A stretch of 64,000 nt of DNA from Rhyacophila brunnea. Taxonomy: Eukaryota > Arthropoda > Insecta > Trichoptera > Rhyacophilidae. Shown here one piece after another: positions 25,013 to 34,860 of this stretch (within the stretch, counting starts at the first letter, position 1; each line of letters begins with the position of its first letter). The stretch covers positions 620,001-684,000 of the forward strand of contig JAGYXB010001603.1 in the NCBI GenBank assembly GCA_022495005.1. The letters run 5' to 3'. Below the pieces are notes generated by a model, which had not been told where the DNA came from, made no database searches, and was given only the letters and a program-made list of their open reading frames with translations. The translations under genes were made by a program, and so were the position numbers.

Positions 25013-27480
25013 TGGTAGAGAATCAATATGCATTAAAAGATAAATATAAATGTGAACTGACAGTTAGGTACTTGGATTACTGTAGTATTACTTTACGTTC
25101 AATATGAAAAGACAGAAAATAAATACCTATACCAACACTAACAGAAAAATATAAAAGTTTTGCGGAACGTATTAGTATAGCTTCTTGTGGCAAGGGACTA
25201 ATCAAAACATGATTTAACGCTGATATTACGACTAATACATCAATAACAAAAAAACTTCCCGATCACTGCCGAAGGCTTCGATCCCCTCCCCAATTTCTTG
25301 CCCGGCGGGATTACTTAGGATTATTGTCGCGGATGCTTTACATAACAAGAGCGACGAGGGCGGCAAAGCGGGCGGTCCACGGCAGCCGCCCTCGCGGTGA
25401 GAACTTGATCCATCTGCGAAACCGCCTACTTTATCGACTCTCGCCCGATCCGGCTGACTGATGCCACGAATTATTTATGAAGGGAAAGTGTGCGGGAAAG
25501 GCACCGCCGCACCTGTAAGCCAATGGAAATAACCTGGATGCGAGGTAGGTACCTACCTACTAGCTTCAGTCGATAACTGAAAGAGTATTTAATTTAGAAA
25601 ACTACAAGATTACCTACTCAATCGAAGATTCATTAATGTATTGAAGCTAACTACTTATAACAAACCGACAAATTTAAAAACCACACCGGTCAAATATTAA
25701 GAAAATGCATAGGTACTTAAATAGAAAATTGAAATGATACACAATGTATTATTATCTGCAGTTCTTGATATAAAAGCACAAAGATAGTCATAATCAATTA
25801 ATACCTATGCTCTGACTACTGATCATATACCTAATAGTAGGTATTAACATATATCACATCGCTTTAATCACTGATTAAGATTATATTATTTAACTTGAAT
25901 GTAAATACAATTTACTGAGACTACTTAATGGAAATTAAATTATATAAATTTCAATTGATTCAGTTTTTCACTACTTCATAAAAATCGATTTTAGTGACCT
26001 ACATTTTGCTTTTCGGAATCTTCACGTTCTATATATACCTATAGTATTTATACAACCGAGAAAGGTTAAAGATTGTTTAGCTTAAGAGTTTAAACATATG
26101 TATATTGTAAACAGTTGGTAACAAACATTTATATTTTTGCTGGTGTATACCTACATATGATAATATGCCGAAAGGTGAAATCCGGCCCACTAAACGCAAT
26201 TCGTATGGAAACTCTCATAAAATATAATAATTTTAATTTAAGTTTTCCATAAACGAAATGAATGACATTAGTTTTGCCACTGGACGTTTTCGTTCACTAA
26301 TTATGTCAAACATTAAACTATGTAAGAAACGCGAATTGTGATAATCTTATATGTAGAAAATTAACAGTGATATATATATTTTTATAAATAAAGTATGGTT
26401 TTATGAAAGTTTAATGTTAACTAAAAAAAAGTTTCTTTATGGATGGTATAATAACGTGTTTAAACTTTTATACTGAGGTAAGTTACATACAATTTGTCAA
26501 CAAAATTTTAGGTGACCCAAAAACAGGGCATTCCGGTGGTTGTTTTTTTAAATAACATTAAAAGTGTTTCACAAACTTGGCTCACATTTGACGTTGAAAA
26601 TACAAAAGGTATACGTTTTACAGAGATTGAGTTAATACAAGATTACAGGCGACGGCTACCCACGCAGCTTTGTTTAAACCATACCAAGCATTCGTCTATT
26701 CAAATTTGGTTTGACCCTTTTAATAATTGATAGAATGTACAAGTGAAAACGAAAATACCGGGGTTTGTGGGAATAATTCAGTTAACCGAATGCCTCCCAA
26801 CAGTAAGTATTGTTGCGCTTATCAAAGGAATTAAAAATATTTTCAGGCTCATGACAACTTCACTTAATACAATAATTATTATGCCATTTTAATACTGCTT
26901 TAGTAAGAAATAAGGCAGATGTTTTTAAATTATTTAATGAAAGTATTATAACAAAGGCGAGTAAATACGGTTTTTTTTTCAAAAACACGCAGAATTAATT
27001 GCAGTATGATTTTTTTCCTTGTTTTATTAACTACCGGCACCTCGATTGCGGAATATTTTTTTATATAATTTGTCAAAGAATACGTTTTTTTTTTAATAAA
27101 AACTGTAGTATCAGGAGTGCAGTTATTTTATAAACAAAAATATTATATTATTATGTTAAAAAAAAATCTTTCACGATATGGAAATATTACAAAACTTCGT
27201 TTGTAATTAATCATCGATCAATAAATGCAATGAATTTAAAATTTCTTCTACATTTCATCAGTATTATCAGACAATAAAAAATCTTCGGGTAGGTAGTAAG
27301 TAATATTCACACATTTTTCATGAATCCCGGGATTGAACGTTCTGTTAGGCATTGCTATCTCCAGTATCTACGCTTTTAGAGAATAGTAGATAAAAATGCG
27401 AAGAAAAATAATTTGCATAGTTATGAGAACAATAATTAGTAGACATTTTATATTTATTAATAGTATAAAAAAGTAATAAC
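25013..27480. other. GC-rich island then AT-rich non-coding DNA
   Basis: The island at about 25250-25560 is one of the most GC-rich in the window. It contains two GGATTA words near 25310 and 25319 and a long CG-rich stretch near 25360; regulatory function is only inferred. At 26512 a moderate acceptor is followed by 72 open codons in phase 0 with no recognisable motif. The rest is filler up to the retrotransposon. Confidence 0.4.
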
Positions 27481-27492
27481 ACTATAACACAT
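27481..27492 (+). repeat. target-site duplication, left copy
   Basis: ACTATAACACAT directly before the 5' end of the retrotransposon. An identical copy follows the poly(A) at 32822-32833. Confidence 0.93.
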
Positions 27493-27700
27493 GGAGTTGC
27501 GCAGTGGACGCGAGCGCAAACAGTCGTGTCAACGAGCTGCGAGTACTAAATCCGTTTTATAGTGAATGTAGCAATACGTGCAGTGAAAATATTTACTACC
27601 GTGCAAAAAAAAAAATATATATATATATTTTTTCTAACTGTGTTTATCACAGTGTGGCAAGTGTCTCTGACTACAGGGACGCCACTCAAGAACCCTCACA
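27493..27700 (+). promoter_or_regulatory. retrotransposon 5' UTR with presumed internal promoter
   Basis: 208 bp from the target duplication to the ORF1 ATG. The first 60 bases are GC-richer and include GCAGTGGACGCGAGCGC and CAGTCGTGTC. Elements of this type carry an internal polymerase II promoter starting at +1; that is known for the class and inferred here. An A-run followed by (TA)n lies at 27606-27628. Confidence 0.6.
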
Positions 27701-28879
27701 ATGTCCTCATATGCAAGAGTCACTCAACAAACACAGCTTCCAAAAAAAGATCAAGCCATCGTAATAGACGCCATAGATGGCCATACAATCCAAGAATACA
27801 CAATTGCAGTTGGAAATATAGTAGAACCGTCTAATATTCGCTATGTGTCGCGAATATCACACAGTCGAGTATGTATTTACTTAAGCACGCAAGAAATCGT
27901 GGACAAACTGACAGATAATAAAACAAAAATTAATATCGGAACTAATGTACTTCTAATTCGGCCACTTATAACGAAATCGAAACGCATCATCATTTCCAAC
28001 GTTTGTCCGATAATCCCAAACCACGTAATTGAAAACAAACTGGAGGAACTCGACATCAAGCCGACCTCCCAAATCACTTATATAAAGGCAGGAATTAGTG
28101 AGCCTGGTTACTCCCATATCTTAAGCTTTCGGAGGCAAGTTTATTTAGCTCCTGATGATGTACTTAAAATGCCCGAAAGCATGCAAGTCACATATGACAG
28201 TACTGTTTACTGGATCTATTTCTCAGCGGAAAAATTAACATGCTTCGTGTGCAAGAGCGAAGGACACTTGGCGAAATTTTGCAAAAATGCCGAGTCCCAG
28301 GTGGCTGCTCCTCACCAAGCTCCAAGTGTCACTGTACATGAATTAACAAAAGAAAAACTATTACCGCAAGAAGACAACCCGGCAAAGAAATTGAACACTG
28401 AAACCAGTAAAATGGCTCCACCGAATGCAGTAAAAAGACTTCTGGAGAATACAACCCCATCAGGAAGTACGTCGGATGAAAAAGAAAGCCCAACCATGGA
28501 TACGGCGAGGTCAGTACGTTCACCTCGGCAAAAACTAAAAAAATCTAAGCAACAGGTAACGACTAATAGTGAATTAGTCGAGCATATGCTACCAGCAAAG
28601 GAACATATCCTAAAAAATCACCTATCTTTTCCATTAACATATGAAACGCTACTGGATTTCCTGCAAAAGACACACGGAAATAAAAATATTGCGAAAATTG
28701 CCAACGATTTCACAACAGATATCCCTGCCCTTGAAAGAATGCTCACGGAAATATATGGACACCTAGAAGAACGTAGCCTAAAAAGCCGGATAACTAGAAT
28801 AAAAAAACGTTTACTAAACCAACACTTCACAACTTCAAGCGAAGACTTAAGCTCCATAGAGGACCAAGCTGTTGTTTAA
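27701..28879 (+). CDS. ORF1 protein: gag-like RNA-binding protein with CCHC zinc knuckle
   Basis: 392 residues from ATG at 27701 to TAA ending 28879; intact. ORF1 proteins of non-LTR elements bind the element RNA and form the ribonucleoprotein that carries it to the target. The N-terminal half (about residues 20-180) resembles the gag-like domain of insect non-LTR ORF1, with a segment beginning K-R-I-I-I-S-N-V near 90. A single zinc knuckle, C-F-V-C-x4-H-x4-C, lies at residues 181-194. The next 100 residues are polar and proline/serine-rich, probably disordered, followed by a basic R-Q-K-L-K-K-S-K-Q-Q patch and a helical C-terminal region. Most insect I and Jockey proteins of this sort have two or three knuckles, so one is on the low side. 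ORF2 starts 16 bases after its stop. Confidence 0.93.
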   Translation: MSSYARVTQQTQLPKKDQAIVIDAIDGHTIQEYTIAVGNIVEPSNIRYVSRISHSRVCIYLSTQEIVDKLTDNKTKINIGTNVLLIRPLITKSKRIIISNVCPIIPNHVIENKLEELDIKPTSQITYIKAGISEPGYSHILSFRRQVYLAPDDVLKMPESMQVTYDSTVYWIYFSAEKLTCFVCKSEGHLAKFCKNAESQVAAPHQAPSVTVHELTKEKLLPQEDNPAKKLNTETSKMAPPNAVKRLLENTTPSGSTSDEKESPTMDTARSVRSPRQKLKKSKQQVTTNSELVEHMLPAKEHILKNHLSFPLTYETLLDFLQKTHGNKNIAKIANDFTTDIPALERMLTEIYGHLEERSLKSRITRIKKRLLNQHFTTSSEDLSSIEDQAVV

Positions 28880-28895
28880 ACTCTATATTACTATC

Positions 28896-29627
28896 ATGGA
28901 CCACCAAACTATAATAACAACTCTCAGAATCCTGTTTTGGAACGCGAGAAGCTTGATGAGGCGTAAGTACGAGATGCAAGACATTATGCGCAACATCGAT
29001 ATATTTGTGGCTGTTGAATCATGGCTCGACCCGTCGTCGCCATTCAATATTCCAGGTTTCGTGACATATAGAAGAGATAGAACTCACTCTAAAGGAGGAG
29101 GGATCGTAATTTTGGTCCGGAAAAATATTGCCTTCGCTGAAATTAAAAATATTAAATCGCCCGATATTTCGGTAGAAATATGTGGCATTAAAATCAATAA
29201 TATTAATCCATCTTTAGATATCATAATATGCTATAGAACTCCAGGTCTTACACTCTCTCAGGTGCAATGGAACACAATTGTTGAAAATGTGAACAAAAAT
29301 AATCACTGTTTATTAATGGGTGATTTTAACGCCCATAACAGTATATGGAACTGCACTGAAACAAACACGAACGGGGTAAGATTTCTTGACAGTATTACAC
29401 AACATGACTTGATGATTCATAACATCAATTCACATACACGGATAGATCTGCATAGAAAAAAAAAATCTAATATTGATCTTGTTCTCTCTACATTAAATGT
29501 AGCTGACAAAATAGATGTTCAGGTTAGTAATGAGACAGTAGGCTCAGATCACTTCCCTATATCAATTAACGTAAATATAGAAAAATTCCATTACAAAAAA
29601 AAAAACATTCAAACTCAAGTCCCTTAA
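28896..29627 (+). CDS. ORF2, N-terminal part: APE-type endonuclease
   Basis: An in-frame TTG lies at 28872, but the first ATG is at 28896, 16 bases after ORF1, and is the likely start. The domain nicks target DNA to prime reverse transcription. Catalytic features of the apurinic-type endonuclease family are all visible: F-W-N-A-R-S (N16), V-A-V-E-S-W-L (E41), Y-R-R-D-R, G-D-F-N-A-H (D143, N145), S-N-I-D-L-V-L, and G-S-D-H-F-P-I (D218, H219). The frame ends at 29627 because of an A-run length change at 29595-29605; the remainder of ORF2 continues in the next frame. Inferred active-site integrity is good. Confidence 0.93.
   Translation: MDHQTIITTLRILFWNARSLMRRKYEMQDIMRNIDIFVAVESWLDPSSPFNIPGFVTYRRDRTHSKGGGIVILVRKNIAFAEIKNIKSPDISVEICGIKINNINPSLDIIICYRTPGLTLSQVQWNTIVENVNKNNHCLLMGDFNAHNSIWNCTETNTNGVRFLDSITQHDLMIHNINSHTRIDLHRKKKSNIDLVLSTLNVADKIDVQVSNETVGSDHFPISINVNIEKFHYKKKNIQTQVP
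29595..29605 (+). other. 11-A run where the ORF2 frame breaks
   Basis: The endonuclease frame and the reverse-transcriptase frame are both open up to and from this run. The span from 28896 to 32640 is one base more than a multiple of three. One extra A relative to the parent element, or a sequencing or assembly length error, explains the break. Confidence 0.85.
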
Positions 29628-32600
29628 AACTGACTGGCCTCAAGTCACGCATATTTTAGAAAATTCGTACCCGGAATTTATTTCAGATAGCTATAAGCAG
29701 ATGACTGCAAGCCAAAAATATGATACATTTACAAGTATCTTATCTGGATCTATAAAAACTAGCACTCCCTCAAAAAAAAAATCTAAATCAAATAAATACA
29801 GCAATCCAGCATCCTGGTGGGATGCTGAGTGTTATAAAATTAAAAGGTTAAGAAAAGCTGCATATAAAAAATGGGAACACACTCTGGAATTACAGGATTT
29901 AATTAACTATAAAAAAGCTTGTTCGACAGCAATAAAAACATTTAGATCCAAAAAAAGAATAAATTTTAAAAATTTTGCTTCTAGTATCGATCACAGGACT
30001 GACTCTGGATTCGTTTGGAACAAATGTAAAATTTTTAAAAACAATTGGATTAAAGTTAACCCTACGCATGTGACAGACAATTTACAAACCGAAGAAAAAA
30101 TCAAAATCGCTTTAAATAAGATATGTCCACCTTGGGCTCCCACTGACCCAAATTGGGAGCCGATATGCGGTGAAAATATTTTTTTTGATTGTACTTTTAA
30201 CCTCATTGAGTTTAACACAGCTCTAAACTCAACTAATCCAAAGTCAGCCCCTGGTATGGACGGCATAGATTACGATATACTACAAAAAATCCCCGTTAAA
30301 TACAAACTAATCCTGTTAGATATATTTAATGAAATGTTTAATTCAAGTGACTATCCATCCAAATGGAAAGAATCATTTGTTCATTTTATTAACAAAACAG
30401 ATGGGAAAAGCGTGCGACCAATATCTTTATGTTCCTGCCTAAGCAAACTGTTTGAAACCCTTATAAAATACAGGCTGCAATGGTGGGTGGAATATCATAA
30501 TATATTACCTAATAGCCAAACAGGATTCAGAAAAGGTAGATCATGTATTGATAACTTACTTAATTTAACGCTATACGTAGATGAAGCTATGTTAAACCAA
30601 AACGATGTACTAGCCGCGTTTCTTGACGTATGTGGTGCTTTTGATAATGTAAATAGCGATATATTACTGACAAAACTAGCTTCGATTGGTTGTTCAGAAA
30701 AAATAATCAAATTCATTAAATTTAGTTCTCACGAAAGATATATCCATGCTGATGTACTTAGAGAAGATTACAGAATTGTTTACAAAGGAGTACCTCAAGG
30801 AGGGGTGCTTAGCCCGCTCCTGTATGCAATATATGTATCTGGGATCACAGAGAATATACCGAAATGTGTAGAAATTTCGCAATTTGCAGATGATATTGGA
30901 ATTTATACAAGTATCACACCTGTCGAATTAGGTCGAGACACTATAGAAAACTCGGTCAATATAATTAAAAAAGAACTTCATAACTTAGGCCTGGAACTTT
31001 CTCCGCAAAAAACGGTATTGATTCACTTCAATAAAAAAAACATTGAGCCTGGGAAAATCGGCATCAAAATTGATAACTGCACAATCAAATCTTCTGAGAC
31101 CGTCCGCTTTCTAGGCGTTATTTTTGATCATAAAATGACTTTTATTCCTCAAATTAACCAAATTCAAAAGAAATGCAATCGTGCACTAAATATAATCAAA
31201 TTCTTGTGTGGCACTTGGTGGGGCTCCAACCCGGAAACATTGATATTATTGTACAAGAGCTTCGTTCGCTCCGTAATTGACTATGCTAGCTTTGTGTACT
31301 TTCCTACTCGTAAAGATCTAATTGACAAAATAGAAGGAATACAATATACAGCTGTGAGAGCTGCACTAGGATATCGCATTAGTACGCCAAAAAATATTTT
31401 GCTTGCTGAGTCTAAGCTCACCCTTATTTTAGAACGTACAAAATTTCTGTGTAATTGCTACTTGAGTAAAACACTATCAAATAGCGGTTCACAAACGTAT
31501 GATAAAATTCGTAATAGTTATAATCTTTTTAAAAAGAAAAAGCACAAAAGAAAAATAAAAAGGGTCTTACGCTGTTGTATCGAAAATATAATGGACATTA
31601 GTGGCCAGATAAATATTCAAAATAATTATACACCGTACTGCCATGAATACAAAACAACATTTACTTCGATTGACATAAATACTGAGTTAGGCCACAGTCT
31701 TAAAAGTTCCAATAATCCTAATTTAGAAATAAACAATATCATTTCTCGGGGTGGTTTGTGTGCAATTTATACAGATGGCAGTAAAGTTCAAGATTCCCCT
31801 TCAGTTGGAACTGCATGTATTTGTCCGGAATTGGATATTCAAATAAAAAGAAGCATTAATCAAAATGCATCTGTATTTACTGCGGAATGTATTGCTTTGA
31901 ATGATGCACTTGACATAGCGCTCAAACACGTCAACAAAAATATAATCATTTTTACGGACTCACTCAGTGCTCTTCAATGTCTACTTTTTCCAAAATTTGG
32001 CGTAAAAACCAATTTATATATACTTGAGATTAAAAAAAGGTTTAACAAATTTATACAAACAACTTCAAATAACAGCAAAATTACATTCTACTGGATTCCT
32101 TCACACGTTGGAATTCTGGGGAACGAGAACGCAGATAGCCTTGCAAAAACAGCAACTCTTGAGAGGAGCAGTGATAAACTCCCCATACCGTATACAGACG
32201 TTTTTGAAACATTCAAGAAAATAGCCAAAACTGAAACAGATAGTTTATTAAAAGAACAAGGTCTAACAAAGGGGAAAAAGTACTTTCAAAGTTATTACAA
32301 TCCTGAAACCAAACCATGGTATACCAATAAAATGCTAAATAGAGAAACAATCGTCACAATCAATCGCTGCAGAGCAGACCATTATAGTCTTGCCTCATCC
32401 CTGGCTCGCTTGGGTATAATAAATGACCCTGGGTGCCGGTGCGGAAGTGAGACTGAAGATGTTAACCACGTAGTTTGGCAATGTTCTTTGTATGACACCC
32501 AGAGACAGCGGCTTCTTAAAGATTTAAGTAAACAAAACTACCAATTGCCACTGGATCTCACGATATTTTTGGCTCGGCCGAATATCAAGGCGTTCCAGTG

Positions 32601-32640
32601 TGTCCAAATGTTTCTGAGTGAGTGTGGCCTACAAGTCTAA
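29605..32640 (+). CDS. ORF2, C-terminal part: reverse transcriptase, RNase H and Cys/His tail
   Basis: Open from the A-run to TAA at 32640; the first ATG in this frame is 29701 (979 residues from there), but it is the continuation of ORF2 and not a separate gene. Reverse transcriptase motifs from about 30240 to 31140: S-A-P-G-M-D-G, T-G-F-R-K-G-R-S, F-L-D-V-C-G-A-F-D (catalytic Asp at 30625-30627), G-V-P-Q-G-G-V-L-S-P-L, F-A-D-D at 30883-30894, and F-L-G-V-I-F-D. RNase H follows with its acidic residues: Y-T-D-G-S near 31768, T-A-E-C near 31879, F-T-D-S near 31951, and W-I-P-S-H-V-G ending in G-N-E-N-A-D-S near 32118. A C-x-C-x8-H-x4-C motif lies at 32434-32484. All catalytic motifs look intact. 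Confidence 0.95.
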   Translation, partial: TFKLKSLKTDWPQVTHILENSYPEFISDSYKQMTASQKYDTFTSILSGSIKTSTPSKKKSKSNKYSNPASWWDAECYKIKRLRKAAYKKWEHTLELQDLINYKKACSTAIKTFRSKKRINFKNFASSIDHRTDSGFVWNKCKIFKNNWIKVNPTHVTDNLQTEEKIKIALNKICPPWAPTDPNWEPICGENIFFDCTFNLIEFNTALNSTNPKSAPGMDGIDYDILQKIPVKYKLILLDIFNEMFNSSDYPSKWKESFVHFINKTDGKSVRPISLCSCLSKLFETLIKYRLQWWVEYHNILPNSQTGFRKGRSCIDNLLNLTLYVDEAMLNQNDVLAAFLDVCGAFDNVNSDILLTKLASIGCSEKIIKFIKFSSHERYIHADVLREDYRIVYKGVPQGGVLSPLLYAIYVSGITENIPKCVEISQFADDIGIYTSITPVELGRDTIENSVNIIKKELHNLGLELSPQKTVLIHFNKKNIEPGKIGIKIDNCTIKSSETVRFLGVIFDHKMTFIPQINQIQKKCNRALNIIKFLCGTWWGSNPETLILLYKSFVRSVIDYASFVYFPTRKDLIDKIEGIQYTAVRAALGYRISTPKNILLAESKLTLILERTKFLCNCYLSKTLSNSGSQTYDKIRNSYNLFKKKKHKRKIKRVLRCCIENIMDISGQINIQNNYTPYCHEYKTTFTSIDINTELGHSLKSSNNPNLEINNIISRGGLCAIYTDGSKVQDSPSVGTACICPELDIQIKRSINQNASVFTAECIALNDALDIALKHVNKNIIIFTDSLSALQCLLFPKFGVKTNLYILEIKKRFNKFIQTTSNNSKITFYWIPSHVGILGNENADSLAKTATLERSSDKLPIPYTDVFETFKKIAKTETDSLLKEQGLTKGKKYFQSYYNPETKPWYTNKMLNRETIVTINRCRADHYSLASSLARLGIINDPGCRCGSETEDVNHVVWQCSLYDTQRQRLLKDLSKQNYQLPLDLTIFLARPNIKAFQCVQMFLSECGLQV

Positions 32641-32821
32641 ACTTCTTTTCTTTTTCTCTTTTTTTTTTCTCTTCTTCCTCTACCGTAAATTTGTATTGTA
32701 ATAACTGTATGAGAAATTATTGTTACAATGTGTATATATAGTGTATGTTAAAAAGTAAAGCTAAATAAGACTCAATTGAGACTTCAGAGCTTAATAAAAA
32801 AAAAAAAAAAAAAAAAAAAAA
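32641..32821 (+). terminator. retrotransposon 3' UTR with polyadenylation signal and poly(A) tail
   Basis: About 155 bp of T-rich then mixed sequence after ORF2. AATAAA at 32793-32798 overlaps the start of a 26-A tail at 32796-32821. The tail runs straight into the right target duplication. It is a plain A tail, not the TAA repeats of the Drosophila I factor. Confidence 0.88.
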
Positions 32822-32833
32822 ACTATAACACAT
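32822..32833 (+). repeat. target-site duplication, right copy
   Basis: ACTATAACACAT, identical to 27481-27492. The first A could belong to the tail instead. Confidence 0.92.
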
Positions 32834-34599
32834 ATTGACATTTTTGTATTGGTAGTGTTGTAAGTATTTAGAGAGAATCCCAATATAGTGTCAATAGTAT
32901 AAACGTTGTTAAGTAACGTGATAAATGTTGGTCATGTTAGAATCAGGTGAATATTGAATATTAATAGCACACGCTGTGTCCTTTGTTCGCTTATTGTCTC
33001 GTGCAGTGAGGAAGTTCGCCATTTTGGAAGATTAACATTCAATTATGCAAATCTATATAATTGCATCATTAATTCCACAATGTTGGCTAAACTGTGAGCG
33101 CGAAATCAATATCGGACAACAAAGGATTTAATCTGTTAGGCGCTAGTTAGCACAAACAGGAATTTTAATATGAAATATTTGGAATAATGTTCGCCGTGTG
33201 ATTATCGATCAATGAACACCGGCCAACTTACATTCCAGGTAAACCGGATTATAGAACAAATTAATCTGCTAATCCTATTAAAATTTTCATACTATAAAGA
33301 GAACGCCATCCACCATATCCATAAAATCAGAGGTATAAAAAAAATATATGAAAAGTTCATACATACAGCATTCATTAATACTTTGGACGCTGAAGACGCA
33401 CTTGGCACTACTTGAATGACATTAACAAACGTAATACATAGGGAAGTATCAATAAACTTCAAAATTTCTTTACTATTCTTTTTCGGTGAAAGCTCATGAT
33501 AAATATAAGAAAGCAATACATCACAATAATTTAATAGATTCATTATAATATTATGATTATTTTGTGTAATTTTCACATTACTTTGTATAATAAACCAAGA
33601 CCGGCTTCATTTCTAGGCGTGATTTATGAAAAAAAATGTGTTAAACAACATCTTATAAAAAAAAACATAACATAAGCATTCTAATTTTGTTGTCATTTCT
33701 TTTAATTTCATATTAATTATCATTAAGTAAGATGTTTCAATCTCAAACCATTAGTGAAGATTCGTGTTCAACTGCCATTCGTAGACGTGTATTTACAATA
33801 GGTGTCGTAAACTCACCTGAAACAATTAAAAAAACAAAATCAGTCATGACTATTATAGTAAAATATCAATAATATTAGTGATATGGTTGTTTATTTTTCA
33901 TTTTTTATATAATACATATTGCTCAGTATTTAATATACCTACACAATAAATATTATATGTGTACATATTAGTTTAATCAAATAAAACAAAGTAATTAATA
34001 TGTACGAAATGCGTCGTGAAAGAGTGTAAAAACTTTAAATCCTGCGAACACCTTTGAGCCTTAAAAATCAGTTTTACGGTAATGCTAATAAAGACAAGTT
34101 CTCAGAAAGTCCCCCTGCAATTAGCTAATGTCTCACGACGGCCAAATTATCCCAGTTTCGTCCATAAAGACAAAAATGTGCGACGCGGCCAACTTTCACG
34201 GCTCTTTGCCAATCTGAAGGTGAAAATTCACACCTCCGGACATTAAATATTCAAGAGTAAATTAAAAAGCTCCAGTGGCCCGACGAGTCATTTGCTTTTT
34301 TAAATAAAGGGAATATATAAAAGCTTAATCAATCATCTCTTTTTATGCTCTTCTTTTATTCATCGGCAACCTGAGTGTTTTTTTTTATTATTTATTATTC
34401 AAAAAATAACAAAGCGTCTGCCGGCTAGCGTAGTCGAAAAAAGAGGTGACAAAAGTTTTTCTTGGACACGGATGAGGATGTAGACTATTTTTAACAAGGC
34501 CTATGATATTTTTTTAAGGAAACTGTATTAATATTTTCTGGAAGACAAATCATTACCAAAATATCACTACTTATTTAAAAAAATCTTTACTATGTTCGT
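32834..34599. other. AT-rich non-coding DNA with one island
   Basis: No recognised gene. A GC-richer island at about 34010-34300 is rich in CG-containing words and lacks a good open frame. Confidence 0.45.
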
Positions 34600-34609
34600 A
34601 AATGGATAT
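34600..34609 (+). repeat. SINE target-site duplication, left copy
   Basis: AAATGGATAT, identical to 34851-34860. Confidence 0.85.
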
Positions 34610-34850
34610 CACCCACGGTGGCCGCGCGGCTTAAGCGTTGGACTAACACGCCGTGGGTCTCAGGTTCGATTCCTGGGTCTGGCAAGTACACATATTGTTT
34701 TTCAATTTGTGTGTGAGTCAGGGTAAGGACCTAATTGGTTGAGCACTTCTGGCTGACATCCATTTCTCGTAAAAAACAAAATCTGTTAATACAAAACCTG
34801 TACCTTGTAGACGCCCATATGATCCTATTCGGATCAGACAAAGTCGGAAA
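34610..34850 (+). repeat. complete tRNA-derived SINE, 241 bp
   Basis: Flanked by a perfect 10-bp duplication (AAATGGATAT). The head at 34610-34685 is tRNA-like, nearest by eye to leucine or serine tRNAs: GGTGGCCGCGCGGC as D-arm/A-box region, and a T arm CAGG-TTCGATT-CCTG containing the B box GGTTCGATTCC at 34663-34673. The acceptor ends do not pair, so it is not a working tRNA. A unique body with GGGTCTGGCAAG, TGTGTGTG and GGATCAGAC follows, ending in a short A run. SINEs are transcribed by RNA polymerase III and moved by a partner LINE; the partner here is unknown. Confidence 0.85.
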
Positions 34851-34860
34851 AAATGGATAT
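34851..34860 (+). repeat. SINE target-site duplication, right copy
   Basis: AAATGGATAT, identical to 34600-34609. Confidence 0.85.

Larger units (their letters stand above)
27493..32821 (+). mobile_element. full-length non-LTR retrotransposon, I-like group
   Basis: A complete copy of about 5.3 kb bounded by identical 12-bp target duplications. In order it holds a 5' UTR, ORF1 with a zinc knuckle, ORF2 with endonuclease, reverse transcriptase and RNase H, a 3' UTR, an AATAAA and about 26 A. Such elements nick target DNA with their endonuclease and reverse transcribe their RNA at the nick. An RNase H domain after the reverse transcriptase is usual in I-type and a few related groups, and unusual in Jockey or R1; the exact clade needs a tree. 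The perfect duplications, full length and a single frame break in ORF2 indicate a recent insertion. The element is inserted in AT-rich non-coding DNA. Confidence 0.96.

Noticed and set aside
26512..26730. 72 open codons after an AG, starting GTG
   Set aside because: The acceptor is weak and there is no donor or recognised motif; kept only as a remark.
27504..27834. Short frames in the retrotransposon 5' UTR overlapping ORF1
   Set aside because: They begin at non-standard or weak starts and overlap ORF1 in other frames; treated as shadows.
29701..32640. Reverse transcriptase region as a separate gene with its own ATG at 29701
   Set aside because: The frame is open upstream of that ATG to the A-run and continues the endonuclease ORF; it is one ORF2 with a break.
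34610..34685. Functional tRNA gene
   Set aside because: A and B boxes are good, but the acceptor arm does not pair and the sequence continues into a repeated body shared with 7668; it is a SINE head.
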